Positions 25,144 to 34,574 are shown, counted from the first letter of the stretch. The stretch is 64,000 nt of DNA from Brevibacterium sanguinis (GCF_003315415.1 NZ_QNSB01000004.1:186001-250000), one strand, 5' to 3'. Numbers and translations are program-made. The notes: generated by a model not told the origin, from the sequence alone.

Positions 25144-26147
25144 ATCTCTGCCCTCTCCCTGAGCAGCACCTCGGCGCTGCCGCCGAGGATCTTCTGCGTC
25201 ACGTCATCCGAGAACCCGGCGGCGCGGACGAAGGACACCGGGTCCTCGAGTCCCATGTCGAAGGGAAAATCGCTGCCGAGCACCACGCGGTCGGCGCCCG
25301 CGACCTCGACGAGGTGCCGCAGTCCACCGTGGTCGTGGACGACCGTGTCGAACCAGAGCCGACGCAGGTAGGTCGAGGGCGGATGCTCGCAGCGCTGCGC
25401 CTCGGGCCGAACCCGCCATGCCCGGTCGCTGCGGCCGATCGCGGTCGGCAGATAGCCTCCGCCGTGGGCGGCGACGATCCTGAGATCCGGATGCCGGTCG
25501 AGAACTCCGGCGAAGATCAGGTGCGACAGGGCGACGGCGTTCTCGACCGGTTGGCCCACCGTGTTCGAGAGGTAGAACCGGTCGAGGCGTTCGTCGAGGG
25601 AGCATCCGAACGGGTGGATGAACACCACGGTGCGCAGCTCGGCGGCTCGGGCCCAGAAGGGTTCGAGCCTCTCGTCCGAGAGCTCCACGTCGCCGGCGAA
25701 CGAGGAGATCTCGACCCCGGCCAGACCTCGGCCGAGCACCGCGTCGTCGAGGTATTCGACGAGTCGTCCGGGGTGCTGCAGGGGAACGAGTCCCAAGCCG
25801 ACCAGACGGTCCGGCGCCTGCGCCACGTGCTCGGCGATGAGGCGGTTCGCCTCGCCTGCGATCCACGCGGCGAGGCCCTCGGGCGCCCACGGATAGAAGT
25901 GGTTCGGGGATGCGCTCACCCATTGCCGGTCGACGCCCTGAGCGTCCATCACGGCGAGACGCTCACCGGCCTGCGTCAGCCTCGGGATGCGCGCCCCCAC
26001 CATGTGACCGGAGACCTCCTGGCTCTCGGCACCGTTTCGTCGGTCGTCGAGAGCGGCGGCGTCCGCGAGGAGCTCCGGGGCCCTGCGCTCGACCTCGGCG
26101 TGGAGCCCGGGCAGCAGCACGTGCGCATGGACATCGGTGACGGTCAT
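25140..26147 (-). CDS. Amidohydrolase family protein (ACMSD/gamma-resorcylate decarboxylase-like)
   Basis: The 335-residue protein begins MTVTDVHAHVLLPG, the HxH metal motif of the amidohydrolase_2 group. IHPFGCSL and IVAAHGGGYLPTAIGR supply further His ligands, and LGSDFPFDMG gives the conserved Asp. Relatives are non-oxidative decarboxylases of aminocarboxymuconate semialdehyde, of hydroxybenzoates, and of 5-carboxy-2-hydroxymuconate semialdehyde in the protocatechuate 2,3-pathway. Beside an extradiol dioxygenase, decarboxylation of a ring-cleavage product is plausible. The ATG at 26147 overlaps the monooxygenase stop as ATGA. Confidence 0.85.
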   Translation of the reverse strand: MTVTDVHAHVLLPGLHAEVERRAPELLADAAALDDRRNGAESQEVSGHMVGARIPRLTQAGERLAVMDAQGVDRQWVSASPNHFYPWAPEGLAAWIAGEANRLIAEHVAQAPDRLVGLGLVPLQHPGRLVEYLDDAVLGRGLAGVEISSFAGDVELSDERLEPFWARAAELRTVVFIHPFGCSLDERLDRFYLSNTVGQPVENAVALSHLIFAGVLDRHPDLRIVAAHGGGYLPTAIGRSDRAWRVRPEAQRCEHPPSTYLRRLWFDTVVHDHGGLRHLVEVAGADRVVLGSDFPFDMGLEDPVSFVRAAGFSDDVTQKILGGSAEVLLRERAEI

Positions 26148-27277
26148 GCCGGCTCCGCCATCCGCTGCGCGATGCCGTGGATGAGTCCCCCGGCGTCGGC
26201 GTCCCGGTCCCCGTCGATCTGCCACTGCGCGAGCTGCGTCGACGCCTCGACGACGGCGGTCGCACGGGGCAGCCGCCGATCATGGAACGAATCCCACAGA
26301 CCCTGGTCGACGGCATCGCGTTCGAGCAGCAGCTCGGTGAGGACGAACGCGTCCTCGAGTCCCTGAGCGGCGCCCTGCGCGATCGTGGGAGGGCAGCTGT
26401 GCGCGGCGTCTCCGATGATCACGACCCGCCCCCGGTTCCAGGGCGCGTCGACGATGTGGGTGGTGAACCACGTGTAATTGGCATGCGCCCCCGCGGCCAG
26501 GTCGGCCCGGATCGACTCCCAGGGTCCGCCGTAGGCGCGCGACTCCTCGAGCATGATGCGGGTGGCCTCGGCATCGGTGATGCCGGTTCGGTCCTGCGCC
26601 TCCTCCACGAGGAAGGCGTACATCGTGTCGTCGCCGGTGGGAGTGTAACCGGCGATGTAGACGGGTCCGCCGTAGTAGAGCTCGGTGCGCTCGACCTCGG
26701 CCGGGCGGGAGACGAAGGTGCGCCAGATTCCCATCCCGTTGGGGCGGGGGCCCGCCTCGATTCCGATCAGCGTGCGCACCGTGGAGTTGAGTCCGTCGGC
26801 GCCGATGACCAGGTCGTAGTCTCCTGCCGATGCGCCACCGACGATCACCTCGACGGCGTCCCCGTGCGGGGACAGGGCGGTGATCTCAGAACCGAAGTGC
26901 ACCGTCGCACCTGAGAGCTGGGCATGGTCGAAGAGGATCTTCGCCAGCGCCGGACGGGGAATGCCCATGGCCGCGGGATAGGCGGGTCCGCCGGTCTTCA
27001 CGTCGGGCAGGGCCGCGACCACGGGGGCATCGGGGCCGGGTGCCCGCAGGGTCAGGCCCTCGAACGGGAACCCGGCGGCACGCACCTCCTCCCACACCCC
27101 GAGCCGGTCGAACACCCGCAGGGCGTTGCCCTGGAGGGAGATGCCCGAGCCGAGTGCGCTCAGCTCGGGGCCCGAGTCGAAGATGTCGACGTGCACTCCG
27201 GTCCTGGCGAGTTGGATCCCCGCGGCGAGTCCGGCGAAGCCGGCCCCCGCGACAGCGACTGTGCTGACTGCGGTCAT
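26144..27277 (-). CDS. FAD-dependent aromatic-ring monooxygenase (class A, PHBH fold)
   Basis: The 377-residue flavoprotein has the N-terminal GAGFAGLAAGIQLAR dinucleotide motif, a middle DLVIGADGLNSTVR (DG motif) and RVVIIGDAAHSCPPTIAQGAAQGLEDAF (GD motif), as in salicylate, 3-hydroxybenzoate and 6-hydroxynicotinate hydroxylases. It would hydroxylate an aromatic ring with NAD(P)H and oxygen before extradiol cleavage. The ATG at 27277 follows an AGAGAGG ribosome site inside an 18-base leader shared with a LigM-like gene (36513). The 55-base gap to the cyclase gene sets a possible internal promoter. Confidence 0.87.
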   Translation of the reverse strand: MTAVSTVAVAGAGFAGLAAGIQLARTGVHVDIFDSGPELSALGSGISLQGNALRVFDRLGVWEEVRAAGFPFEGLTLRAPGPDAPVVAALPDVKTGGPAYPAAMGIPRPALAKILFDHAQLSGATVHFGSEITALSPHGDAVEVIVGGASAGDYDLVIGADGLNSTVRTLIGIEAGPRPNGMGIWRTFVSRPAEVERTELYYGGPVYIAGYTPTGDDTMYAFLVEEAQDRTGITDAEATRIMLEESRAYGGPWESIRADLAAGAHANYTWFTTHIVDAPWNRGRVVIIGDAAHSCPPTIAQGAAQGLEDAFVLTELLLERDAVDQGLWDSFHDRRLPRATAVVEASTQLAQWQIDGDRDADAGGLIHGIAQRMAEPA

Positions 27278-27280
27278 GAT

Positions 27281-27298
27281 GGTGAGAACCTCTCTGGT
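27281..27298 (-). promoter_or_regulatory. 18-base leader with ribosome site, identical to one upstream of a LigM-like gene
   Basis: On the minus strand this reads ACCAGAGAGGTTCTCACC immediately before the monooxygenase start. The same 18 bases precede the LigM-like gene at 36513. It contains the AGAGAGG ribosome site and a GAGA/TCTC dyad. Confidence 0.6.
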
Positions 27299-27332
27299 CG
27301 TGGCTGCTCGGTGGCGAAGACCTGCTCGGCGG

Positions 27333-28331
27333 TCAGAGCAGGGCGACGGGGTTGATCGGGGACCCGACCGCCCCGGTGATGGGCAGCGGCGGTGCCGCCA
27401 GCAGGAAGTCGTAGCGACCGAGCTCGGCACAGACGATGCCCAGCTCGTCGAGATCCCACATCTCTCCGATCGTCAGCCCCATGTTCGGGATCACGATCTG
27501 ATGCAGGGGCTGGAACGAGGGCACGTCGAATTCGTTGGGCCTGACCTCGAAGCCCCAGGTGTCGGTCGCGACCGCGGCGATCTCGGTGCGGTGCAGCCAC
27601 CCGGCGGTGGTGATGGACAGCCCCGGAGCGGCCCCTCCCGCATAGTCGTTCCACCCTTCGCGGCGGGCCCGGGCCAGTCGCCCGGTGCGGACGAGGACGA
27701 TGTCTCCCCGCTCGACTCTTGAGGTCTCACCCTGAGCGGCGATCGTGGCTTCGAGGTCGGCAACCGTGATGGCGCAGCCGTCGTCGAGTTCGCCGGTATC
27801 GGGACGCAGGTGCCGGGCGACGTCGAGCAGCACCCCGCGGGACACGATCCGGTCCCGGGCGTGCTCGATGCCGGTCACCTGGTCGCCGTCGCTCGTCACC
27901 ACCTCCCCGGCGCGGCGTCCGTTCCACGCCAGGCCGTGATCGAATATGTGGCCGAGCCCGTCCCACTGGGTCGAGCACTGCAGCGGCATGGTGATGTAGT
28001 CGTCGGCGCCGCCGATGCCGTGCGGGAAGCCCTGGCTGCCACGCTCGGCGTCGGTGCCGGTGTCGGTCATCGTGTGCACGGGATTGATGCGGCGACGCCA
28101 GCCCTTCTGCGGGCCGTCGGTGTCGAAGGACTGCGCCAGGGACACGACTCGCCCCTCGGTGACGAGCCCGGCGGCGGTGATGCGCTTGGCCGCGTCGATG
28201 AAGTTGAGCGTTCCGAGGGCGTCCGCCTCGCCCCAGCGCCCCCAGTTCCGGAAGGCCTCCGCGCGGGCGGCGATCTCGCCCTCGGGATCCTGGCGATCGA
28301 TGTCGCCCGGGTTCTCGCTCGGCAGGCTCAT
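27333..28331 (-). CDS. Cyclase-family metal-dependent hydrolase (kynurenine formamidase-like)
   Basis: The 332-residue protein matches the cyclase family that includes kynurenine formamidase and isatin hydrolase, with STQWDGLGHIFDHGLAWNG in place of the classical HxGTHxDxPxH metal motif and GRGVLLD-like and TGRLARARREGW segments. The variant motif defines a large uncharacterised subgroup often seen in aromatic operons. It could hydrolyse an amide or lactone intermediate. Its stop lies 55 bases before the monooxygenase gene, and its start overlaps the FAH stop as ATGA. Confidence 0.8.
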   Translation of the reverse strand: MSLPSENPGDIDRQDPEGEIAARAEAFRNWGRWGEADALGTLNFIDAAKRITAAGLVTEGRVVSLAQSFDTDGPQKGWRRRINPVHTMTDTGTDAERGSQGFPHGIGGADDYITMPLQCSTQWDGLGHIFDHGLAWNGRRAGEVVTSDGDQVTGIEHARDRIVSRGVLLDVARHLRPDTGELDDGCAITVADLEATIAAQGETSRVERGDIVLVRTGRLARARREGWNDYAGGAAPGLSITTAGWLHRTEIAAVATDTWGFEVRPNEFDVPSFQPLHQIVIPNMGLTIGEMWDLDELGIVCAELGRYDFLLAAPPLPITGAVGSPINPVALL

Positions 28332-29302
28332 GAGAGGCTCCCCGACGTCTCGGCCCTGCAGCGCACGGTCTGGGTGCCGAGGCCGGCGATCGTTCCGGTC
28401 ATGACATCGCCGTCGCGCAGGAAGCGCTTCCAGTGCTGCCCGTTGCCCGCCGGACTGCCGGTGAGCACGAGGTCCCCGGGCAGCAGCGGCAGCGTCTGGG
28501 AGGCGGCCGAGACGATGGCGGCGACGTCGAAGATGAGCTCCGCTGTCGTCGCATCCTGCATCACCTCGCCGTTGAGCTCGAGGCGAACGTCGAGATCGCC
28601 CGGGTCGACGAAGGGCGCGGGGACGAGGAACGGTCCGGTCGGGAGGAATCCGGGGGAATTCTTCGCTCGGAACCAGTCGGCGCCGATGTCACCGACGTCT
28701 CCGGGGAACACCAGATCCCTCGTCGTGATGTCATTGACGATCGTGTAGCCCGCGACGTGGTCGAGCGCATCGTCGGCGTCGACCCTGAAGGCTTCGCGCC
28801 CGATCACGGCCGCGAGCTCGAGCTCCCAGTCGTGGACGTCGCTCGCCGCCGGCAGGACCAGGGGCTCGTCGTCGCCGACCACGCACTGCGGAAGCCCGAT
28901 GAAGACGAAGGGACGACCGCTGGCGGCACGGTGGTCCACGATCCTCTCCGCCTCGGCCCGGATCTCCTCGGGTGAGCGGTCATCGGCGCGGGCGGTGAGG
29001 CCGCCCATGATCAGCTGCACCACATGGCTGCGGTAGTTGGCGCCGGCCTGGAGAACCTGACGGGGCGCAACCGGTGCCACCAGTGTGACCTCGGAGATCG
29101 GGGTCCACTGTCCCTCCGCCTCGGCCAGCCGCGCCAGCCGGTCCCAGTCGGGCTCCGCGAGGAAGTCGTTGAGCCCGGCCGCGCCCAGGTCCTCGGCGTC
29201 GAGCGGGCGGATCCGAGCGCCGACGACGAGGCCGAGGCGAACGTCCTCACCCTGCCGATACCGTGCCAGCGTGTAAGGGGCGGTGGGAAGTGGGGTGGTC
29301 AT
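28328..29302 (-). CDS. Fumarylacetoacetate hydrolase (FAH) family protein, second copy
   Basis: The 324-residue protein shows the FAH core: QAGANYRSHVVQLIMGG, DWELELAAVIGREAF (metal ligands) and AGYTIVNDITTRDL, with GDLVLTGSPAGNGQHWKRFL near the C-terminus. It is a second, diverged FAH member in the same operon, so one may be a hydrolase and the other an isomerase or decarboxylase, as with HpaG-type enzymes. It follows the dioxygenase gene by 42 bases and overlaps the cyclase gene by four. Confidence 0.85.
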   Translation of the reverse strand: MTTPLPTAPYTLARYRQGEDVRLGLVVGARIRPLDAEDLGAAGLNDFLAEPDWDRLARLAEAEGQWTPISEVTLVAPVAPRQVLQAGANYRSHVVQLIMGGLTARADDRSPEEIRAEAERIVDHRAASGRPFVFIGLPQCVVGDDEPLVLPAASDVHDWELELAAVIGREAFRVDADDALDHVAGYTIVNDITTRDLVFPGDVGDIGADWFRAKNSPGFLPTGPFLVPAPFVDPGDLDVRLELNGEVMQDATTAELIFDVAAIVSAASQTLPLLPGDLVLTGSPAGNGQHWKRFLRDGDVMTGTIAGLGTQTVRCRAETSGSLS

Positions 29303-29344
29303 GAATCCTCCATGGTGACGATTGCGGTTCTGCCTGCGACTGCT

Positions 29345-30355
29345 TCAGCCGTGGACCGTGTACGGGTTGAGCAGCGCCTCCCGGATCTCCTCCGGCACGC
29401 CCTCCTCGGTCGCGCTCGGTCCGTCCGCCGGCGGGAACGACTCCGTCATCGACATCGGCATCGCGCCATTGCGATAGAAGTTGCTCGAGCCCAGCGAGGG
29501 CTTCCAGGTGTTCGGTTCCCAGTCCGGGACGTAGTTGCGGTAGCCGCCCGTGTTGAGCTCGATGCGCAGGCTCGACGGCTCCCGGTAGTAGAGGAAGGTC
29601 TGCTCACCGATGCCGTGGATGGACGGCCCGTACTCGATCGGCACCCCGTGCTCCATCAGGGTGTCGGCCGCGATGAGCAGCTCTTCGCGGGTGTCGACCC
29701 AGAAGGCGTAGTGGTTGATCCGACCGGCGCGGCTGGAGCCGTCGAGGACGACGCCGAGGTCGTGGGACTTCTCGTTGGTCGTGAGCACCGAGAACACGGA
29801 GATCGGCGCCTCGTCGAGCTCTGTGCGGGCCATGATGCGGAAGCCGAGCACCTCGTTGTACCACTTCGCGAAGCCGTCGACGTCGCTGGTGGCGATCGTG
29901 ACGTGGTCGAGCTGGCGAGGAGCACCGGCGACCTTCGACCGCTTCTCCGGCCGGTCCGGGTAGATGGATGCGCAGCGGCGCTCCGCCCGGTGGCGCTCCA
30001 CGTCCCAGTGCAGCGTCATGGAGTGGCCCCAGGGTCCGGTGAACCGGTAGACGCGACCGACTCCGAAGCCGTCGAACCACTCTCCGGTCACACCGGCGGC
30101 CTCGATCCGCCTGACCGCTTCGTCGAGGGCCTCTGCGCTCGAGGTCCGCCAGGCCATCGTCTCGAGCGCCGGCTCGTCTCCCGGGACGATCACGAGCGAG
30201 TACGAGTAGTAGTCGCCCCAGCAGCGCAGGTAGACGCGGCCGCCTTCCCGTGCGACCTCGGTGAGGCCGACCTCGGTCGTGTAGAAGTCGACGGAGGCCT
30301 CGACATCCGGGGTGGTGATCGCAACGTAGGAGAGGTGGGAGAGCAGGTTGATCAT
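29345..30355 (-). CDS. VOC-fold extradiol ring-cleavage dioxygenase (type I)
   Basis: The 336-residue protein has two vicinal-oxygen-chelate modules. The Fe(II) ligands in the second are His151 (RQLDHVTIATSD), His215 (GRINHYAFWVD) and Glu266 (LRIELNTGGYRNY), with spacing like catechol 2,3-dioxygenase. It should cleave a catecholic substrate meta to the hydroxyls. The ATG at 30355 follows AAAGGA. It is the first gene of the seven-gene minus-strand operon and diverges from a LysR regulator, so the pair likely marks the inducible promoter. Confidence 0.9.
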   Translation of the reverse strand: MINLLSHLSYVAITTPDVEASVDFYTTEVGLTEVAREGGRVYLRCWGDYYSYSLVIVPGDEPALETMAWRTSSAEALDEAVRRIEAAGVTGEWFDGFGVGRVYRFTGPWGHSMTLHWDVERHRAERRCASIYPDRPEKRSKVAGAPRQLDHVTIATSDVDGFAKWYNEVLGFRIMARTELDEAPISVFSVLTTNEKSHDLGVVLDGSSRAGRINHYAFWVDTREELLIAADTLMEHGVPIEYGPSIHGIGEQTFLYYREPSSLRIELNTGGYRNYVPDWEPNTWKPSLGSSNFYRNGAMPMSMTESFPPADGPSATEEGVPEEIREALLNPYTVHG

Positions 30356-30441
30356 CGTTGATCCTTTCGGGTCGGTACGTCCGGGTCGTTTCATCCGGGT
30401 CGTTTCGTCGAACTGGTCACCATTCTTCAGGCACGCAGCAC

Positions 30442-30465
30442 ATAAGGGAATCCTCTTTTTCCTAT
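30442..30465. promoter_or_regulatory. Candidate LysR operator between the dioxygenase operon and its regulator
   Basis: ATAAGG (30442-30447) and CCTAT (30461-30465) form an AT-rich interrupted dyad in an otherwise GC-rich intergenic region. A TATACT hexamer at 30485-30490 could be the -10 of the LysR gene. Two TCCGGGTCGTTTC copies closer to the dioxygenase start are a further possible site. Confidence 0.45.
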
Positions 30466-30574
30466 CAGCGATATCACTGTCGTTTATACTCTGAGGACGG
30501 TCACCGACCGCCCCTGGGATGCCGGACGCCTCCGCCGTCGCCGGGAGTCGCGTCAATACGTCAAGGAGGACGAT

Positions 30575-31528
30575 GTGGACACCAGACCATCCCTGGCCAG
30601 GCTGGACCTCAACCTGCTCGTCTCGCTGGATGCCCTCCTGCGCGAGCGCAGCGTCACGCGTGCCGCGCAACGGCTGATGCTCAGTCAGCCCGCGCTCTCG
30701 GCCGCTCTGTCGCGACTTCGCTCGCACTTCAAGGATCCGCTCCTCGCCCGGCGGGGCAACTCCTATGAGCTCACGCCGCTCGCGCTGCGCCTGTCCCACC
30801 AGGTCCCGGCGGCACTGGAGATGGCTCGCCGGGTCTTCGACAGCCAGACCGACTGGTCACCGGAGACGTCGAACCGGGAGTTCTCCGTCCTCGGCTCGGA
30901 CTACGGGTTCGTCACCACGGGTCAGCTCGTCTCGCGCCTGGCGGTCAGACAGGCACCCGACATCCGCTTCCACTTCCTCCTGCACACCACATCCATCGTC
31001 GATGATGTCCGTGAGCATCTCCGCACGGTCGACGGCATACTGCTGCCCCACGGTCACATCACCGACCTTCCCCACCTGGAGCTGTGGACCGATCGCTGGA
31101 TGGTCATCGCCTCCGACGACAATCCGGCGGTCGCCAACGGCCTGAGCCTCGAGACCCTCGCCCGGTCGCCCTGGGTGTTCACGTATCAGTCTCGCACCGC
31201 CTTCACCTCCGCCACCCAGCAGCTGCGGTCGCTCGGGCTGGAACCGCGCGTCGAGGCGATCGTCGAGACCTTCCTCTCGCTGCCCCCGTTCGTCCAGGGA
31301 ACCCCTCGGCTGGGCCTGCTCCAGGAGCAGGCGGCACGGCTGATCAGCCATATGCCGGGAATCACGGTGCTGCCCCCGCCGTTCGAGGCACCGCCGATCG
31401 TCAATGCCCTGTGGTGGCACCCCGTGCACGAGCACGACCCGGAGCACATCTGGATGCGCGAGCAGTTCCGTGAGGCCACCCGCGAACTCCGTGCGGCCTC
31501 ACGCGAACTGCGTGGGGCCAAGGACTGA
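30575..31528 (+). CDS. LysR-family regulator (NodD/LinR-like) of the aromatic operon
   Basis: The 317-residue protein has an N-terminal helix-turn-helix (RSVTRAAQRLMLSQPALSAALSRLR) and an effector domain resembling the LinR/PcpR/NodD group that sense phenolic compounds. A GTG start at 30575 is favoured by AAGGAGGA five bases upstream. Divergence from the dioxygenase-led operon suggests that it activates that operon. The C-terminal codons form the left arm of a 15-bp hairpin. Confidence 0.88.
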   Translation: MDTRPSLARLDLNLLVSLDALLRERSVTRAAQRLMLSQPALSAALSRLRSHFKDPLLARRGNSYELTPLALRLSHQVPAALEMARRVFDSQTDWSPETSNREFSVLGSDYGFVTTGQLVSRLAVRQAPDIRFHFLLHTTSIVDDVREHLRTVDGILLPHGHITDLPHLELWTDRWMVIASDDNPAVANGLSLETLARSPWVFTYQSRTAFTSATQQLRSLGLEPRVEAIVETFLSLPPFVQGTPRLGLLQEQAARLISHMPGITVLPPPFEAPPIVNALWWHPVHEHDPEHIWMREQFREATRELRAASRELRGAKD

Positions 31529-31551
31529 AGCCCTCTCCCCACGCAGTTCGC
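31503..31551. terminator. Hairpin overlapping the LysR stop codon
   Basis: Perfect 15-base arms (31503-31517 and 31537-31551) enclose the last codons and stop of the LysR gene. It stands between convergent LysR and MFS genes. Confidence 0.7.
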
Positions 31552-31595
31552 CAGCATTCGCCCGGCCGGCACGCCTTGCCCCGCAGACCGACCCG

Positions 31596-31638
31596 CCGGA
31601 TCAGCCCGGAGCCGGATCAGAGTCGACACACGGATCAG
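31596..31638 (-). repeat. Short tandem repeats spanning the MFS stop codon
   Basis: Three copies of a CGGATCAG core occur at intervals of about 16-19 bases; the third contains the stop codon of the MFS gene. Confidence 0.6.
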
Positions 31639-32873
31639 ATTCGGGGCACGGCCGCTCCGGTCTCCGGCGTCTCCTCGGTGGCGACCAGCGTGGCCCGACG
31701 CAGCGAGATCACCACCAGGACCGCGACGATGACGGCGGCCACCCCCACGACGCCGACCGCCGTCGACAGCTCGCCCGTGATGCCGGCCAGAGCGCCGACG
31801 AGCAGCGGGGTGAGGAACTGACCGAGGAAGAATGAGGCCGTCCACCAGCCGGTCACCCGGCCACGCTCCTCGAAGCGGGTGGAGGACACGACCCAGGTCA
31901 GCAGGGAGGGCAGTAGCAGGCCCGAGCCGAACGAGGCGATCACCGCACCGACGACCACTCCCGGCAGGGATCCGATTCCCCAGATGAGGAGCATGCCGAC
32001 CGCCTGCAGCAGGAAAGCCCACGGCAGGAGCGAACCCGGCCTGATCTTCGGCAGGCGCGAGAAGGTGAAACCGGCGATCGCCGTCGCGAGCGATGCGATG
32101 GCCGCCACTGTGCCGATGACGCGAGTGTCGGCGGCGCCCACTCCGGTTCCCACCACCAGGTAGCTGACCTCGATGATGAGAACGTAGAAGGTGAACCCGC
32201 CGAAGATGGTGACGAGCAGGGGGACGACGATGCGGCCCCACGGGATGCGGACCTTCTCCCCCAGCCCTGCGCGACGGTCTTCGGCCTCGCTCGGGCTCGG
32301 CTCCCAGAGCGCGAAGATCATCGGGACCGCGATGAGAAGACTGATCCCATACACCCAGAACGGGGTCTGCCATCCGGCGACCCCGAGTGCGCCGCCGAGA
32401 GCGATGAAGACGGTCGCCGCCAGGGTCGTCGACACGGTCTGCAGTCCCAGGTACTTCGTTCGGCTCCTGCCATGGAAGTAGTCGACGATGAGCGTGGTGC
32501 AGACCGTCATGATGCCGGCTTCGAACACGCCGATGAGGACGCGGGTGATGAGGATCGCGTGGAGCCCCTCCAGCCAGACGGGGGCGGTGCCGACGCACGC
32601 ATAGGCGAGCATGGTGATGATCAGCAGGGTCTTGCGCCCCAGCCGGTCGACGATCTGGCCGGCGAACGGCGCGAAGATCGCCACCATCAGGGCCGGGATC
32701 GCCACGATCATCGGCACCAGGATCGCGGATCCAGGCACCTCGGCGAAATGCTCTGACAGCTGCGGGAGCACGGGGGTGATCAGCACGGATCCCAGGACCG
32801 GCATGCAGCTGCCGGCGAGCAGCAGCATGCCCTGCAGGGCGCCCGCCCGTCTGCCGGTGGTGGTCGTCGTCAT
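31635..32873 (-). CDS. MFS transporter
   Basis: The 412-residue protein has twelve predicted membrane segments and the MFS signature GQIVDRLGRKTLLI between segments 2 and 3. AAGGAG lies six bases before the ATG at 32873; an in-frame extension of 60 codons upstream has no ribosome site and is hydrophilic. The substrate is not evident, but it lies between the aromatic operon regulator and a divergent aldehyde dehydrogenase, so uptake of an aromatic acid, or its export, is plausible. Confidence 0.85.
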   Translation of the reverse strand: MTTTTTGRRAGALQGMLLLAGSCMPVLGSVLITPVLPQLSEHFAEVPGSAILVPMIVAIPALMVAIFAPFAGQIVDRLGRKTLLIITMLAYACVGTAPVWLEGLHAILITRVLIGVFEAGIMTVCTTLIVDYFHGRSRTKYLGLQTVSTTLAATVFIALGGALGVAGWQTPFWVYGISLLIAVPMIFALWEPSPSEAEDRRAGLGEKVRIPWGRIVVPLLVTIFGGFTFYVLIIEVSYLVVGTGVGAADTRVIGTVAAIASLATAIAGFTFSRLPKIRPGSLLPWAFLLQAVGMLLIWGIGSLPGVVVGAVIASFGSGLLLPSLLTWVVSSTRFEERGRVTGWWTASFFLGQFLTPLLVGALAGITGELSTAVGVVGVAAVIVAVLVVISLRRATLVATEETPETGAAVPRI

Positions 32874-33070
32874 CGGGAACTCCTTTGTTCTCAGTGGGTT
32901 GACGACAGTCAAACACCGAAGGAGAACATCAGGGAAGACGAAATCACTGATGGCCACATAGATGGGGCTGATACCCACGCTTCCGGCTGCCGAGCCGGGA
33001 TCTCCCGCCCAGATGCGACCTGGATCAACTAGACCCGGAGGCCCCGCCCTCACAACAGACAGGGACGACG

Positions 33071-34531
33071 ATGTCCGAGTTCGATTCCCCCCTCTTCATC
33101 AACGGTCGGGAGCGCTTCACCGACGACACGCTCAAGATCGCCGATCCCGGCAAACCCGGTCGCGTCGTGGGCACCGCCGCGGCGGCGAGCGCAGACGACG
33201 TCGCGGACGCGGTCGCGGCCGCCGAAACGGCCTTTCCGGCATGGTCGGCCCTGACCGGCCCCGAGCGCGCGAGCGCGATGGCCGCGGCGATCCAGGGCAT
33301 CGCCGACCACCGCGACGACGCCGCCGCGATCCTGTCGCAGGAGAACGGCAAGGTCGTGCACGAGGCCTGGGTCGACTCCCTGGTCTTCGAGCTGCGCTGG
33401 AACCTCGCGCTGGAGCACCGCGACGACGTCGACGCGACCGAGCAGCTTCACCCGGTTCCGGGAGCGATTCCCAATTCGACCAGCATCACCTATCAGCCGA
33501 TGGGCGTGGTCACGATCATCGTGCCCTTCAACTGGCCGATCGCGATCCTCGGCGCGGCGCTGCCGCACGCGCTCCTCGCCGGCAACACCGTCATCGTCAA
33601 GCCGCCGCCGACGGCTCCGCTGGCTACCGCTCGGGTGGTCCAACGGATCGCCGAGCAGCTGCCGGCGGGCGTGCTGCAGGTGGTCACCGGGCGCGACGCC
33701 GACCTGTCGGGCCTGATCTCGAACGAGAAGATCGCGAAGGTCGGCTTCACCGGCAGCGTGCGCGGCGGGAAGACGATCATGGAGCTGGCCGCGAAGTCGC
33801 TGACCCCGGTCACCCTCGAGCTCGGCGGCAACGACGCGGCGGTCTTCCTCGCAGACGCTCCGCTGGACGACGAGCACCTCGACAGGCTCTTCGGCGCCGT
33901 CTACGACACGACCGGTCAGATCTGCATGAACGCCAAGCGCGTCCTCGTGCACCGCTCGCGCATGGATGAGCTCGTCGCGGGTCTCGAGTCCCGGCTCGCC
34001 CGGGTCGTGCTCGGCTACGGCCTCGACGAATCCCAGGGCACGACCATGGGTCCCCTGCACTCACCCAGCCAGAAGGCGTTCGTGGACGATCTCATCCGCG
34101 AGGCGAAGGAGGCGGGCGCCGACGTGCGCGAGTTCGGGGAGCTGCCCGGCGGCGATCTCGAGGGCGGCAACTTCGTGAGGCCGGCACTGGTGGTGGACGC
34201 GGACCCCGCACTGCGCGTGGTCACGGAAGAGCAGTTCGGTCCGGTGGTTCCCGTCATCCCGTTCGACAGCGAGGAGGAGGCGATCCGCCTCGCCAACGAC
34301 ACCTGGGCCGGCCTCGGGAACTCGGTGTGGACCGCGGACCCCGCCGCTGCGCAGCGCGTCGCCCCGCAGCTGCAGTCAGGCTATGTGTGGGTCAACGACC
34401 ATGGCGCCACCCGTCTTGACCTGCGCGCCCCCTTCGGCGGGGTCAAGCAGTCGGGCATCGGGCGCGAACAGGGCATCCACGGTGTGCGGGACTTCCAGCA
34501 GCCGCACGCGGTGTCGGTGATCACGGAGTAG
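33071..34531 (+). CDS. NAD(P)-dependent aldehyde dehydrogenase
   Basis: The 486-residue enzyme has the ALDH Rossmann motif (FTGSVRGGKTIME), the general base Glu in VTLELGGND, the catalytic Cys in TTGQICMNAKRV and the C-terminal PFGGVKQSGIGREQG. It oxidises an aldehyde to an acid in the cytoplasm. By position, before the metF-purU-ligM-like operon, a benzaldehyde such as vanillin or syringaldehyde is a good candidate, but the family is broad. It is divergent from the MFS gene with a TTGAC/GTCAA dyad in the gap. Confidence 0.88.
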   Translation: MSEFDSPLFINGRERFTDDTLKIADPGKPGRVVGTAAAASADDVADAVAAAETAFPAWSALTGPERASAMAAAIQGIADHRDDAAAILSQENGKVVHEAWVDSLVFELRWNLALEHRDDVDATEQLHPVPGAIPNSTSITYQPMGVVTIIVPFNWPIAILGAALPHALLAGNTVIVKPPPTAPLATARVVQRIAEQLPAGVLQVVTGRDADLSGLISNEKIAKVGFTGSVRGGKTIMELAAKSLTPVTLELGGNDAAVFLADAPLDDEHLDRLFGAVYDTTGQICMNAKRVLVHRSRMDELVAGLESRLARVVLGYGLDESQGTTMGPLHSPSQKAFVDDLIREAKEAGADVREFGELPGGDLEGGNFVRPALVVDADPALRVVTEEQFGPVVPVIPFDSEEEAIRLANDTWAGLGNSVWTADPAAAQRVAPQLQSGYVWVNDHGATRLDLRAPFGGVKQSGIGREQGIHGVRDFQQPHAVSVITE

Positions 34532-34574
34532 GTCGTCGGGCGGCGACCGGCCCGGCACTTCCATGCTCCGAATT

